Assembly (NCBI GenBank): GCA_030655835.1
Contig: JAUSPC010000205.1
Span: 1-32,643 of the forward strand
DNA length: 32,643 nt
Source of the DNA: Pelolinea sp.
GTDB taxonomy: Bacteria; Chloroflexota; Anaerolineae; Anaerolineales; Anaerolineaceae
Reading direction: 5' to 3'
In this document: positions 8,800 through 17,046 of the stretch, one piece after another
Layout: each line of letters begins with the position of its first letter
Numbering within the stretch: position 1 is the first letter of the stretch
Made by a program: the position numbers and the translations under genes
The notes under the pieces: model-generated
Database searches by the model: none
Told to the model about the DNA's origin: nothing
What the model saw: only the letters and a program-made list of their open reading frames with translations

Positions 8800-9270
8800 C
8801 TAATTCCCACTATCGATCGGATATCCCGCGTTAAGCCAGGCGCGATACCCGCCCAAAATTGCGTAAACATTAGTATATCCCTTTGAAACAAGATACTGTG
8901 CTGCACGAGCACTTAGGTCTTCGGCCGGTCAGGTGCAGTATGTGAATATAAGCGCGTCTTTCGGGACATCTGGTTCGCTCCCATCAATTTCATTTAATGG
9001 GATCAAAACCGCATCAGGAATATGAGAGGATTCAAATTCCGCGCTGCTGCGCACATCGACCATCAAAGCTTCCCCTGCATCAAAAGAATCTTTGGCGCTT
9101 TGTAAGGTCACTCGAAGAGTATCGTTGTCTCGGCCGTTCTCCGCGTCCGCCGCCACACCGGGATTTTGGCTTTCAGCCTTAAGATTCAAAACCACAAACA
9201 ATATAACAACCGCAATTAGAGCAATACCGACCATCGTTAACGTAATTCGTTTTTGTTTTTTGTTGCCCAT
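8800..9270 (-). CDS. Membrane-anchored rhodanese-like protein, putative selenoprotein (in-frame TGA at 8929-8931 read as Sec)
   Basis: N-terminal TM anchor, ALMVDVRSSAEFESSHIPDAVLIPLNEI, IFTYCT-U-PAEDLSARAAQYLVSKGYTNVYAILGGYRAWLNAGYPIDSGN*. Rhodanese homology continues unbroken through the TGA to TAG at 8800-8802. 156 aa including Sec114. Confidence 0.78.
8890..8931 (-). promoter_or_regulatory. Candidate bacterial SECIS element immediately 3' of the UGA
   Basis: Minus-strand RNA: UGA-ccggccg-AAGA-ccuaa-GUGCU-CGUGC-AGCAC-agua-UCUU. 5-bp upper stem, 4-bp lower stem, 5-nt apical loop with G as second loop nucleotide, loop starting 21 nt after UGA. Confidence 0.65.
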
Positions 9271-9421
9271 CTAATAAACCCTTTCATCTTGCGTAATCAA
9301 TAAATAATACCAACGTAATTGTGGATTTTGTATTAGAGAATGGTAAAGATTTCCCTCCTATACTCATATTTTCAAGAAATGATGTGTTTTGGGATTAAAA
9401 TAATCCTGATCCTTCCACCGT

Positions 9422-10153
9422 TTACCAAATTCCTGGAAATAGCCTGTAACGTACTTCCTGCGTGTACTCTCGATATCCGGGGAGTTCCTCCTGCAGCGTT
9501 CGATCTTCCAATGCGGTGCGGACGATAAGCGCTATGATCGTTAAGAAAACAGGGATTGCCATCCAGTAAGACCCAAAAAATACTGCCGCACCGATCCAGC
9601 AAATGATCCCGCCTGCGTAACCCGGATGCCGCACAAACTGATATGGTCCGCTTCGCGTGACAGTGTGCCCGCGGTCTGTTTGAATGCGCACATGCGAAGA
9701 AAAAAATGGGTTTGCGAACATCGCCCATGTCGAAAACAGACTACCGGCAGCGCTCACCACGAAAGCGGCAATCTGAACGCTGTCAGGCAGCGCTGGTGAC
9801 CATCCAAAGCGAACATCAAGCCCAGCGATAAGCCAGGCAGCCATTGGCATCGACACTGCCACAATCGGAACCAGGTATTTATCCCATTTTTTTACATTTT
9901 CTTTTTTACCCGCATCCATGCGCTCTTGTGCTGTTTCAGGGAATTTGTAGATTAACACGACCCGGCTTATTATCAGATTACCAGCTGTGTAGATCAAATA
10001 TACCCATCCCTCCCACCAATTCCACCGTCCAGCTGAAAGAAATAGTAGACCACCCATTAAAGCAGTCGTGAACACAAACCGCCCGGCAACCACCTTCCAG
10101 TCGATCACAGATTTTTCCTTACTGTCAACTTCATTTTTACCCTGATCCGCCAT
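9422..10153 (-). CDS. Isoprenylcysteine carboxyl methyltransferase (ICMT)-family membrane protein
   Basis: GHTVTRSGPYQFVRHPGYAGGIICWIG...LEDRTLQEELPGYREYTQEVRYRLFPGIW. Confidence 0.88.
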   Translation of the reverse strand: MADQGKNEVDSKEKSVIDWKVVAGRFVFTTALMGGLLFLSAGRWNWWEGWVYLIYTAGNLIISRVVLIYKFPETAQERMDAGKKENVKKWDKYLVPIVAVSMPMAAWLIAGLDVRFGWSPALPDSVQIAAFVVSAAGSLFSTWAMFANPFFSSHVRIQTDRGHTVTRSGPYQFVRHPGYAGGIICWIGAAVFFGSYWMAIPVFLTIIALIVRTALEDRTLQEELPGYREYTQEVRYRLFPGIW

Positions 10154-10332
10154 GTGATCCTCCTAAGTATGTCATTGGATTATCTCTTTTAGTAACACCT
10201 TAATTGCACCTGTCATATATTTTTAGAGGTATATAAATTTCGGTGTGACAATTTTCTGCATCCTTAAGTATCTATATGGATTTCTGAATTAAAAATCATT
10301 TAACTTTTTTAATTTTAGTATATGATACACAT

Positions 10333-11754
10333 ATGAGTACATCCAACCATCTGACAAAATCCGATTTCCTCTTATATCTTGATGCTCCCCTGCATTTATG
10401 GGCGGCAAAACACGATCGCATCGAAACATCACCCTCTCCATTCAATGTGCATTTAATGGATCAGGGATATGAAGTCGAGCAATTAGCCAAACAATACATT
10501 CTTTCTGTTCTCATTAACCCATTAAATGAAGAAACCCTTCATTGGCAGAGTACTTATTCTTATCAAAATTACACCGTCCGGACAGACGCGCTGGTGGAAA
10601 AACCGCATGAGGGATCTTTCGACCTTTACGAAATAAAAAGCGGCACTGGTGTTCAAAAAGAGAATATTCTCGATGCAGTCTTTCAATACCTGATCCTTTC
10701 AAAACAACTCAACATGGACAAGATATTCATTCTGCATTTGAACAAAGATTATGTCAGAGATGGCGATCTTGATATTCCACAGTTATTTACCGCCGATGAT
10801 ATTACTCAGGATGTCTTAGAAAAGAGCGCCGAAGTTGAAGCCGCTCTCCCTCTGGCGTGGGCAGCCGCGCAGTCCGAAACCATGGGCACCATCCCGCACT
10901 GTCTCAAACCGAATACCTGCCCTTGCCCGTCCCTGTGCCATCCCGATCTGCCAGATAATTCGATCTACAATATTCCGCGCTTGTCGGTAAAAAAGAAAAT
11001 GCAGTTACTTGAGCAGGGTATTCTCATGATCCAGGATATCCCCATCGATTTTGAATTGAGCGATATACAGCGTCAGATCGTCGATGTTGTTTGTTCAAAC
11101 ACTGAATTTATCGATGCGGATGGCATCCGTCAGGAATTTCAGGATTTCGAATTCCCGCTCTATTTTTTGGACTATGAATCCTGCCTGACAGCTGTGCCGT
11201 TATACTATGGCTACCACCCCCAGCAGCAGATGGTCTTTCAATACTCTTTGCATAAAATGAAATCTCCAGATGATGATCTCATCCACTCAGACTATCTGGC
11301 AGATACAAAAGGCGATCCCTCAGCGTCCCTTGTGCGGCACCTGCGGGATGACATCGGCGATACTGGCACGATCTTTGTATGGAACAAATCCTTTGAAATG
11401 ACCCGGCATAAAGAGCTGGCCGTCATCCACCCGGAATACGCCCAGTTTCTCACCGATCTTAACGAGCGCGTCTATGATCTGGGAGAGTTCGTCAGCAAAG
11501 GCCTGTATCTTCACCCGAATTTCAAAGGCAGTTGGTCCATCAAAAACATCCTGCCGGTTATGGTTCCCGACCTGAGTTACGAGAATCTGGAAGTGAATAA
11601 AGGCGATCAGGCCGCAGTAGTATGGTGGGACATGATCACTGGCAATCTATCCCCTGAGGAGGTGGAGTCAACCAAAACCGCTCTCCTGACATATTGCGAA
11701 ATGGACACCTGGGCGATGGTCAGGATCTGGCAAAAATTACGTGAATATTGCTAA
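10333..11754 (+). CDS. DUF2779-domain protein, Cas4/AddB-like PD-(D/E)XK plus DnaQ/RNase H-like nuclease candidate
   Basis: SKSDFLLYLDAPLHLW-like N-terminus (LTKSDFLLYLDAPLHLWAAKHDRIE), FDLYEIKSGTG (E-x-K), CLKPNTCPCPSLCHPDLP Cys cluster, FPLYFLDYESC, LTYCEMDTWAMVRIWQKL. Confidence 0.82.
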   Translation: MSTSNHLTKSDFLLYLDAPLHLWAAKHDRIETSPSPFNVHLMDQGYEVEQLAKQYILSVLINPLNEETLHWQSTYSYQNYTVRTDALVEKPHEGSFDLYEIKSGTGVQKENILDAVFQYLILSKQLNMDKIFILHLNKDYVRDGDLDIPQLFTADDITQDVLEKSAEVEAALPLAWAAAQSETMGTIPHCLKPNTCPCPSLCHPDLPDNSIYNIPRLSVKKKMQLLEQGILMIQDIPIDFELSDIQRQIVDVVCSNTEFIDADGIRQEFQDFEFPLYFLDYESCLTAVPLYYGYHPQQQMVFQYSLHKMKSPDDDLIHSDYLADTKGDPSASLVRHLRDDIGDTGTIFVWNKSFEMTRHKELAVIHPEYAQFLTDLNERVYDLGEFVSKGLYLHPNFKGSWSIKNILPVMVPDLSYENLEVNKGDQAAVVWWDMITGNLSPEEVESTKTALLTYCEMDTWAMVRIWQKLREYC

Positions 11755-11759
11755 AATCG

Positions 11760-12430
11760 CGCACTGATTTCAAAGACCGCGAAAACAGCCATTCCGCGTC
11801 TGCTTGTATAAAAAGAAGGAACCTCTTTATGCTCTTGCCATCTCCACAATGATCAAACGAGACACACCGCATAACTCTGCCTGCCATCCTTGCTCTCATA
11901 TCAGATAAGTTGGTTCGCCTCGATTTCTGCGGCAAATACATGTGCGTCCTGAGCGATCTGCATTGCCCCATCTGTTTTATCCCCTGAAACAATACAGCGC
12001 AGCTATCCGTCGCGCGCAGTGACCGGGTATTTTTTTTCAAATGGAACGGTTTTAGACCCGCTTGCATTGGTTTGATCCAGATCTGTAAGAACCGGACCGG
12101 TGTGCTGCTGTCCTCGTTCATCTCGCTGTGAGTGATTCCGGAACCGGTGCATGTATATTGGCTGTCCCCGCGCTGCAGGTAATTTACTTCTCCCATATTA
12201 TCCTGGTGCTTTAAGCTCCCGCTCACGCAGTAGGATATGATCTCCATTTCAGAATGCGGATGTGTTTCAAATCCACTCTTCGGCCTAACTAAAAAATCAT
12301 TAAATGCATACAGCACCCCAAAGGGCTGGTTGGCGCTGTCCTGATAATCACCAAACTCAAAGTGAAACCGTCCGATATGCCAGCCGTAATCTTTATGAAA
12401 AATGTTTGTTGACGGGATTTTTAATAACAC
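11760..12430 (-). pseudogene. Pirin-family gene, frameshifted and decayed in the C-terminal half
   Basis: Intact N-terminal cupin (FLVRPKSGFETHPHSEMEIISYCVSGSLKHQDNMGE...GSGITHSEMNEDSSTPVRFLQIWIKP). After about 11995 homology moves to another frame (CIVSGDKTDGAMQIAQDAHVFAAEIEANQLI*YESKDGRQSYAVCLV*) with two stops. Confidence 0.75.
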
Positions 12431-12437
12431 GTGCGGT

Positions 12438-12785
12438 TTACTTGAATCTTCTATTAAAGATCAGATCCCCGTCATGCCACTCTGGTTCACATTCCAGAAG
12501 TTTCATCATCTTTAAATACTGTTTATTTGATCTCTCGCTTTCCGCGTGTTTTATATATGTATCTTGGCTGCTGAAAATCACCACTAAATACATGATGGAG
12601 TCATCTTCATCCATTTGGTAAACGTACACATCCTCAATGCCTGGAATATCTCTGATTTCCACATCCATATGTTTTTTAAGATCTTTAAGTTTCCCCTCTT
12701 TTAGTTTTAATTTTGCGATTGTTCCATACATCGGATCTCCTTCAAATATTGTTGGATACATTTTACCCGTTATCATTGTACGCAC
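12438..12785 (-). CDS. ABM-like dimeric alpha-beta barrel small protein
   Basis: MYGTIAKLKLKEGKLKDLKKHMDVEIRDIPGIEDVYVYQMDEDDSIMYLVVIFSSQDTYIKHAESE: ABM-like pattern. The start may be the internal Met of MYGTIAKL. Confidence 0.7.
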   Translation of the reverse strand: MRTMITGKMYPTIFEGDPMYGTIAKLKLKEGKLKDLKKHMDVEIRDIPGIEDVYVYQMDEDDSIMYLVVIFSSQDTYIKHAESERSNKQYLKMMKLLECEPEWHDGDLIFNRRFK

Positions 12786-12932
12786 CCAAATCGGGAATAG
12801 GTATTAACAATAAGTATGAAATTTAGATCTTTTTTACAGGAAAAATCCGATCTGATTATTTTTCTGATTAATTGTCATTCTGAGGCCAAAGCGATCGCGC
12901 AGTAAATCCCAGGGGCATCACGAGGCTTTCAA

Positions 12933-13418
12933 TTATCCATCCACCTCAAATGTCGCGATGATCGCCGAATTGCTTTCTTCCATCGTGATATTGAAAACAG
13001 ATATAAATTGGTCCGGTTTTTCAAACACCGTTACGTCCACCATCCTCGCCCCAAAATAGGACTCCATCTCCTCAACGGTCTCCCAGACCTGTACCGCGAT
13101 ATCATACGACTGCCCGCTGTCATACAGCAGCAAAACGCAATTATCCCATCCATGCAGGTTTTCCGCATCCGTCAAAACAGCATAAGGGTCTGGATAAGAA
13201 AAAGACAAACCAAGCGCCTCATCGGTATAGCTGTTCCACCCCTCCGGAACTGCCTCGGTTGATAGAATTTCCACGGGCGCCGCAGTCTCAGTGGGTTCAA
13301 CACGCGGCTCTGGCAGGTCGGGCTGCGGTGCCCTTGGCGTGCACCCAGCAGCGATCAAACTAACACATACGATCAGCAGCTGGTAGGCAATTACTTTTCT
13401 CATTTCAATTTCTCCCAA
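12933..13418 (-). CDS. Putative lipoprotein, hypothetical
   Basis: 161 aa with lipobox-like signal (LLIVCVSLIAAGCTPRAPQP) followed by a Pro/Glu-rich linker. Confidence 0.7.
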   Translation of the reverse strand: MGEIEMRKVIAYQLLIVCVSLIAAGCTPRAPQPDLPEPRVEPTETAAPVEILSTEAVPEGWNSYTDEALGLSFSYPDPYAVLTDAENLHGWDNCVLLLYDSGQSYDIAVQVWETVEEMESYFGARMVDVTVFEKPDQFISVFNITMEESNSAIIATFEVDG

Positions 13419-13593
13419 TCCTCTTCAGGATAAAAAACCACGTTTAACCTAATCTATCAATTGCATCCTACAACAAAATCACTTCAATAGCACATCAATT
13501 TCTTACCCCCCTTTAAGAATAAATTTCACACTTTCTTAGATCATGGCCTCACGGCAGCATATCTTTGGGGTATTGCAAAGCAACCCAAGGAAT

Positions 13594-13632
13594 TGTCATT
13601 GCGAGATTTCCGAAGGAAACCGTGGCAATCCC
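13594..13632. repeat. REP-like interspersed palindromic repeat fragment (GTCATTGCGAG...GGCAATCCC)
   Basis: gtcattgcgagatttccgaaggaaaccgtggcaatccc has the GTCATTGCGAG...GCAATCCC layout and the internal inverted pair TTTCC/GGAAA. Confidence 0.55.
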
Positions 13633-13649
13633 TCCCTTAAGTCATGTCA

Positions 13650-13821
13650 TCCGAAAAATTTCCCCGATTGGGAAGCCAGATACCGCGACCAACTGCAGTA
13701 CACTGGCTTCACCCGCGCCATCCTCTCCTCCATCCGCAATCTGCCCACCTTCAACCTGATGGCCGAATACGAACACGTGGCAGCCAACGGCATCTCCATC
13801 CAGAATCTTATTCGGAATTAA
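13650..13821 (+). pseudogene. Possible alpha/beta-hydrolase gene remnant
   Basis: PDWEARYRDQLQYTGFTRAILSSIRNLPTFNLMAEYEHVAANGISIQNLIRN resembles the region before the catalytic Asp of alpha/beta hydrolases, then stops. No intact 5' part. Confidence 0.45.
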
Positions 13822-13894
13822 GAATCCATTCTCTAATTTTACCGAATGCGTTTTATAATACTTTCATCTAAATATATTTTTTAAGGAAATAATT

Positions 13895-14770
13895 ATGAAA
13901 GTTGCAGTCACTGGCGCCTATGGTCTGCTAGGCAGCGATGTTGTAAAAGTCTTACAGGAACAAAAACATGAGGTCATTCCTTTCCCACCCCATGCTGATC
14001 TAGACTTGGCTGAATTTGGTAAAGTGCGAGAGTTCGTATTTAAGTATCAGCCGGAAGTTATCGTCCACCTGGCTGCCATTCCTAATCCGGATGTGGTTGA
14101 AAAAGACCCTGTACTGGGTTGGCGTAATAATTTTAATTCTACCTATAACCTGGTTCGTGTCCTGCATGAAACTGGTGGGGTAATGTGCTATGGCAGCACG
14201 GATAGCGTCTTTTCCGGGCATGATGCTAAAGGTCCTTATAATGAGTTTTCCATCAAGCATCCGCTCAATATCTACGGACAAACCAAGTACGCATCTGAGC
14301 AGATCATTGAGCAGAAAATGCAAAAATATTTCATTCTTCGCCTGCCCTTTCTTTTTGGGCTGGGTGGGCGGTCAGAAACCAACAAACTTCTCAATCTCAT
14401 AAAAAAAGCCAAAGCCGGTGAAAAGACCGTGTTGCAAAGTGACTCATGGTCTTCGGTTTGCGCCGCTTGGGATGTGGGATGGGCAATTAGTAAGATCATC
14501 TCCACCAGCAATTGGGGCATATATCACCTCGCTAGCGAACCGGCTGTTTCCCGCGCAGGCATGATGCGCTGCTTCCTGAATCTGATTGGCTTTGATACCA
14601 ATCTGGTGGAAGAAACAAATTATGTAGATGCCCGCAAACTTGCCAAACGTGCTCATTATTCAGTCATGACCAGCGTCCTGCTGGAATCCACTTTTGGATT
14701 CAGTATGCCCTCCTGGCAAATTGGTATGCAAAAATGCATTGAAGAATTGAAAAAGCAGGGTGTGGTTTAA
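13895..14770 (+). CDS. NAD(P)-dependent sugar epimerase/dTDP-4-dehydrorhamnose reductase (RmlD)-like SDR
   Basis: MKVAVTGAYGLLGSDVVKVLQEQKHEVIPFP, VIVHLAAIPNPDVVEKDP, NIYGQTKYASEQ. Confidence 0.9.
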   Translation: MKVAVTGAYGLLGSDVVKVLQEQKHEVIPFPPHADLDLAEFGKVREFVFKYQPEVIVHLAAIPNPDVVEKDPVLGWRNNFNSTYNLVRVLHETGGVMCYGSTDSVFSGHDAKGPYNEFSIKHPLNIYGQTKYASEQIIEQKMQKYFILRLPFLFGLGGRSETNKLLNLIKKAKAGEKTVLQSDSWSSVCAAWDVGWAISKIISTSNWGIYHLASEPAVSRAGMMRCFLNLIGFDTNLVEETNYVDARKLAKRAHYSVMTSVLLESTFGFSMPSWQIGMQKCIEELKKQGVV

Positions 14771-14807
14771 TCCTAAACTTATTTATCACCTTCCACTTGC
14801 TTCTTCA

Positions 14808-14830
14808 TGCCACCACAGGTGGTAGTTTTT
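14808..14830 (+). terminator. Rho-independent terminator after the RmlD-like gene
   Basis: CCACC-aca-GGTGG followed by tagtttttta. Confidence 0.65.
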
Positions 14831-14990
14831 TATGGATTCATGACTTTTAACGCATATAAGTTGGATGGATGATCCGCGGGAGGTTGTCCTGAACTTTAAT
14901 GCTCTCGAATAGGATAACCCGGATAATACACAATTTCGTTATTGGAAAAATCAGCGAACAACATTAATTTATAGTTTTATAAATCGCGGT

Positions 14991-15917
14991 TTGATTGAAG
15001 AGGCTCTGATGCAAAATGAACGGATAAAAGCAATTGGGATTGCTCTTTTGGTGCTCATACTCATGTCCTTTGACACTGTATTGATCAAATTATCTTTAAA
15101 TAATGTGTCTCCCTACACATATATTTGGCTTTCTCTGCTAATAGGCATATTGGCGATGGTTATTTACACATTTGTTATTAAAAGAGAACGTGTGCCCTGG
15201 GATATGATGACCAAGAAAGTATGGCTTTATGTATTCCAGATTGGCTTTTTCAACTTCGTTACAGGGCGCTTGAATCTCATTGCGTTGGATTATTTACCAG
15301 CAACTACGAACGCGTTTTTATTTAATTTTATTGGTTTCATAACCATGGGAATGAGCTTCATCATCCTCAAAGAAACCCCATCCCTATTCCAGATTTTTGG
15401 GGCAGGGATCGCGTTTGCAGGGCTTCGCGTCTTTTTTCAAGCGGCTCTCCAGGGGGGGGAATGGATTGGGATCGTGTTGGTTTTAATATCAATAACCGGG
15501 ATCGCGTACACGAATAATATTGCCCGAAAATTATCAATTGAAACTAAGGGAGAGATCAGCAATAACATCATCTCAACCCTCGCGATCATTCTCGGCGGAT
15601 CATTAATGATTATTACGTGTATCGTTATTGATGGTTTCCCCCCCATTATCAACTCTGGTTCTGATTGGTTGGTATTTCTTTACACTGGAATTATTACCAA
15701 CGCGGTTGGCTTAACTGTCTGGAATTTAGTGCTGCGCACCTTGCGGTCTTATGAGGCAAGTGTGTTGGGAGCATCAATGGTGATCTGGACATCAATTTTT
15801 GCGTATTTCATTCTTGATGAAACCATTACAGTACATCAATTGATAGGCATAGCCATGTTGCTGCTTGGTATAAGCCTGGTGCAATTGCGAAACAAACAAA
15901 TAATGGTGAAATCATAG
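14991..15917 (+). CDS. EamA/DMT-family transporter
   Basis: 308 aa polytopic protein: IKAIGIALLVLILMSFDTVLIKLSLNNVSPYTYIWLSLLIGI...GASMVIWTSIFAYFILDETITVHQLIGIAMLLLGISLV. Confidence 0.88.
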   Translation: MIEEALMQNERIKAIGIALLVLILMSFDTVLIKLSLNNVSPYTYIWLSLLIGILAMVIYTFVIKRERVPWDMMTKKVWLYVFQIGFFNFVTGRLNLIALDYLPATTNAFLFNFIGFITMGMSFIILKETPSLFQIFGAGIAFAGLRVFFQAALQGGEWIGIVLVLISITGIAYTNNIARKLSIETKGEISNNIISTLAIILGGSLMIITCIVIDGFPPIINSGSDWLVFLYTGIITNAVGLTVWNLVLRTLRSYEASVLGASMVIWTSIFAYFILDETITVHQLIGIAMLLLGISLVQLRNKQIMVKS

Positions 15918-15941
15918 CGTTAAATGATACTTTTCCCAACC

Positions 15942-16598
15942 TCAATTGTCGAAACCGAAAATCAACCTCACTTCACGCGGTTCGCCCAGAGCACTGAGCG
16001 CTTCGATCAGGTTTGTGACCAGCGGTGCGCTTTCCCGCAGTGGTCGTTGCCATTCCATGGATACCCAATCAGGCAGCGAGCTGAAACCTGCTGCCGTGTT
16101 GGGTGGTTCTCTGTTTTCCTTCCAGCGTCTGGCGGCTTCCGGTGATACCTTGCCCCGCAAAGTGACAGGCGCCTCCAGGTCATAATCCAGAAGCTCTTGC
16201 AGCGTAACCCATGAAAAGGAATGTTCACCCAGAGAAATATATTCCGGTTCCTTATCATCCAGCCATTCATCATTATCCGGCCATTTATCCGCTTCCTCCT
16301 CTTTACGCAGGTGTTCACGCAGTTCCTCTGACAGATCTTCGGGAAAGCCGCGCGGATAGCTGATGGGGATGACCGGATCGCCGCTGTCCATTCCGGCGAA
16401 TGTATACCCATTGCGCACATCTGCCAGAATAGCGAAGGCGCGGTAGTTGCGATAAGTCGGCAGGTCAGCATTCGCCAGATGCCAGAGCCCATCTTTATAA
16501 ACCTCTGCTGCCAAATGGATATCAGTACCCCTATGATTTTCTTTCGCTGCGTTCACTTGAGAATCATATATTTCCAATGTAATTATATGCGCCTTCAT
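15942..16598 (-). CDS. Hypothetical protein (218 aa)
   Basis: Long open frame with acidic, protein-like composition: MKAHIITLEIYDSQVNAAKENHRGTDIHLAAEVYKDGLWHLANADLPTYRNYRAFAILADVRNG. No family assigned. Confidence 0.7.
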   Translation of the reverse strand: MKAHIITLEIYDSQVNAAKENHRGTDIHLAAEVYKDGLWHLANADLPTYRNYRAFAILADVRNGYTFAGMDSGDPVIPISYPRGFPEDLSEELREHLRKEEEADKWPDNDEWLDDKEPEYISLGEHSFSWVTLQELLDYDLEAPVTLRGKVSPEAARRWKENREPPNTAAGFSSLPDWVSMEWQRPLRESAPLVTNLIEALSALGEPREVRLIFGFDN

Positions 16599-16688
16599 CC
16601 TCTTCTGGATAGTGCCGAAGGTCTTTTCCTGAACTCACCGCGTATGATCTTATATGCGAAATGACGCACCCCGTAGATCACTTCACGA

Positions 16689-17034
16689 GAAGTGATCGGA
16701 GGCACTCGACCAGAAGCGACGTCAGGTCGCCATCAGGTCGTGTGCAAGAAGCATGCTTCACAGAAGTATATTTCAAGAGAAATATACGGATGCAAGTCCA
16801 GAGCGAAGTGCGGGGATACTCACGCAGAACGAATGTCAAGTAAGTATCTGCGTGGGTAAGGGAAGTGATCGGAGGCACTCGACCAGAAGCGACGTCAGGT
16901 CGCCATCAGGTCGTGTGCAAGAAGCACACTTCACAGAAGTATATTTCAAGAGAAATATACGGATGCAAGTCCAGAGCGAAGTGCGGGGATACTCACGCAG
17001 AACGAATGTCAAGTAAGTATCTGCGTGGGTAAGG
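16689..17034. repeat. Tandem duplication of a 173-bp structured unit (two copies, partial divergent third)
   Basis: Copy 1 16689-16861 and copy 2 16862-17034 read as identical except 2 substitutions (gcaTGctt vs gcaCActt). Both begin gaagtgatcggaggcactcgacc and end ctgcgtgggtaaggg. Confidence 0.93.
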
Positions 17035-17046
17035 GAAGCGTGAGGA

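Noticed and set aside
11760-11910. In-frame TGAs in the pirin C-terminus as selenocysteine codons
   Set aside because: The positions (LI*YESKDGRQ, CLV*) are not redox sites, there are two of them plus a frameshift, and pirin is not a known selenoprotein family. Decay is simpler.
16661-17016. ORFs of 60-87 aa across the tandem repeats (RRHSTRSDVRSPSGRVQEA...)
   Set aside because: They arise from the open frame of the repeat itself, repeat their own sequence because of the duplication, and overlap strong hairpins. No RBS or homology.
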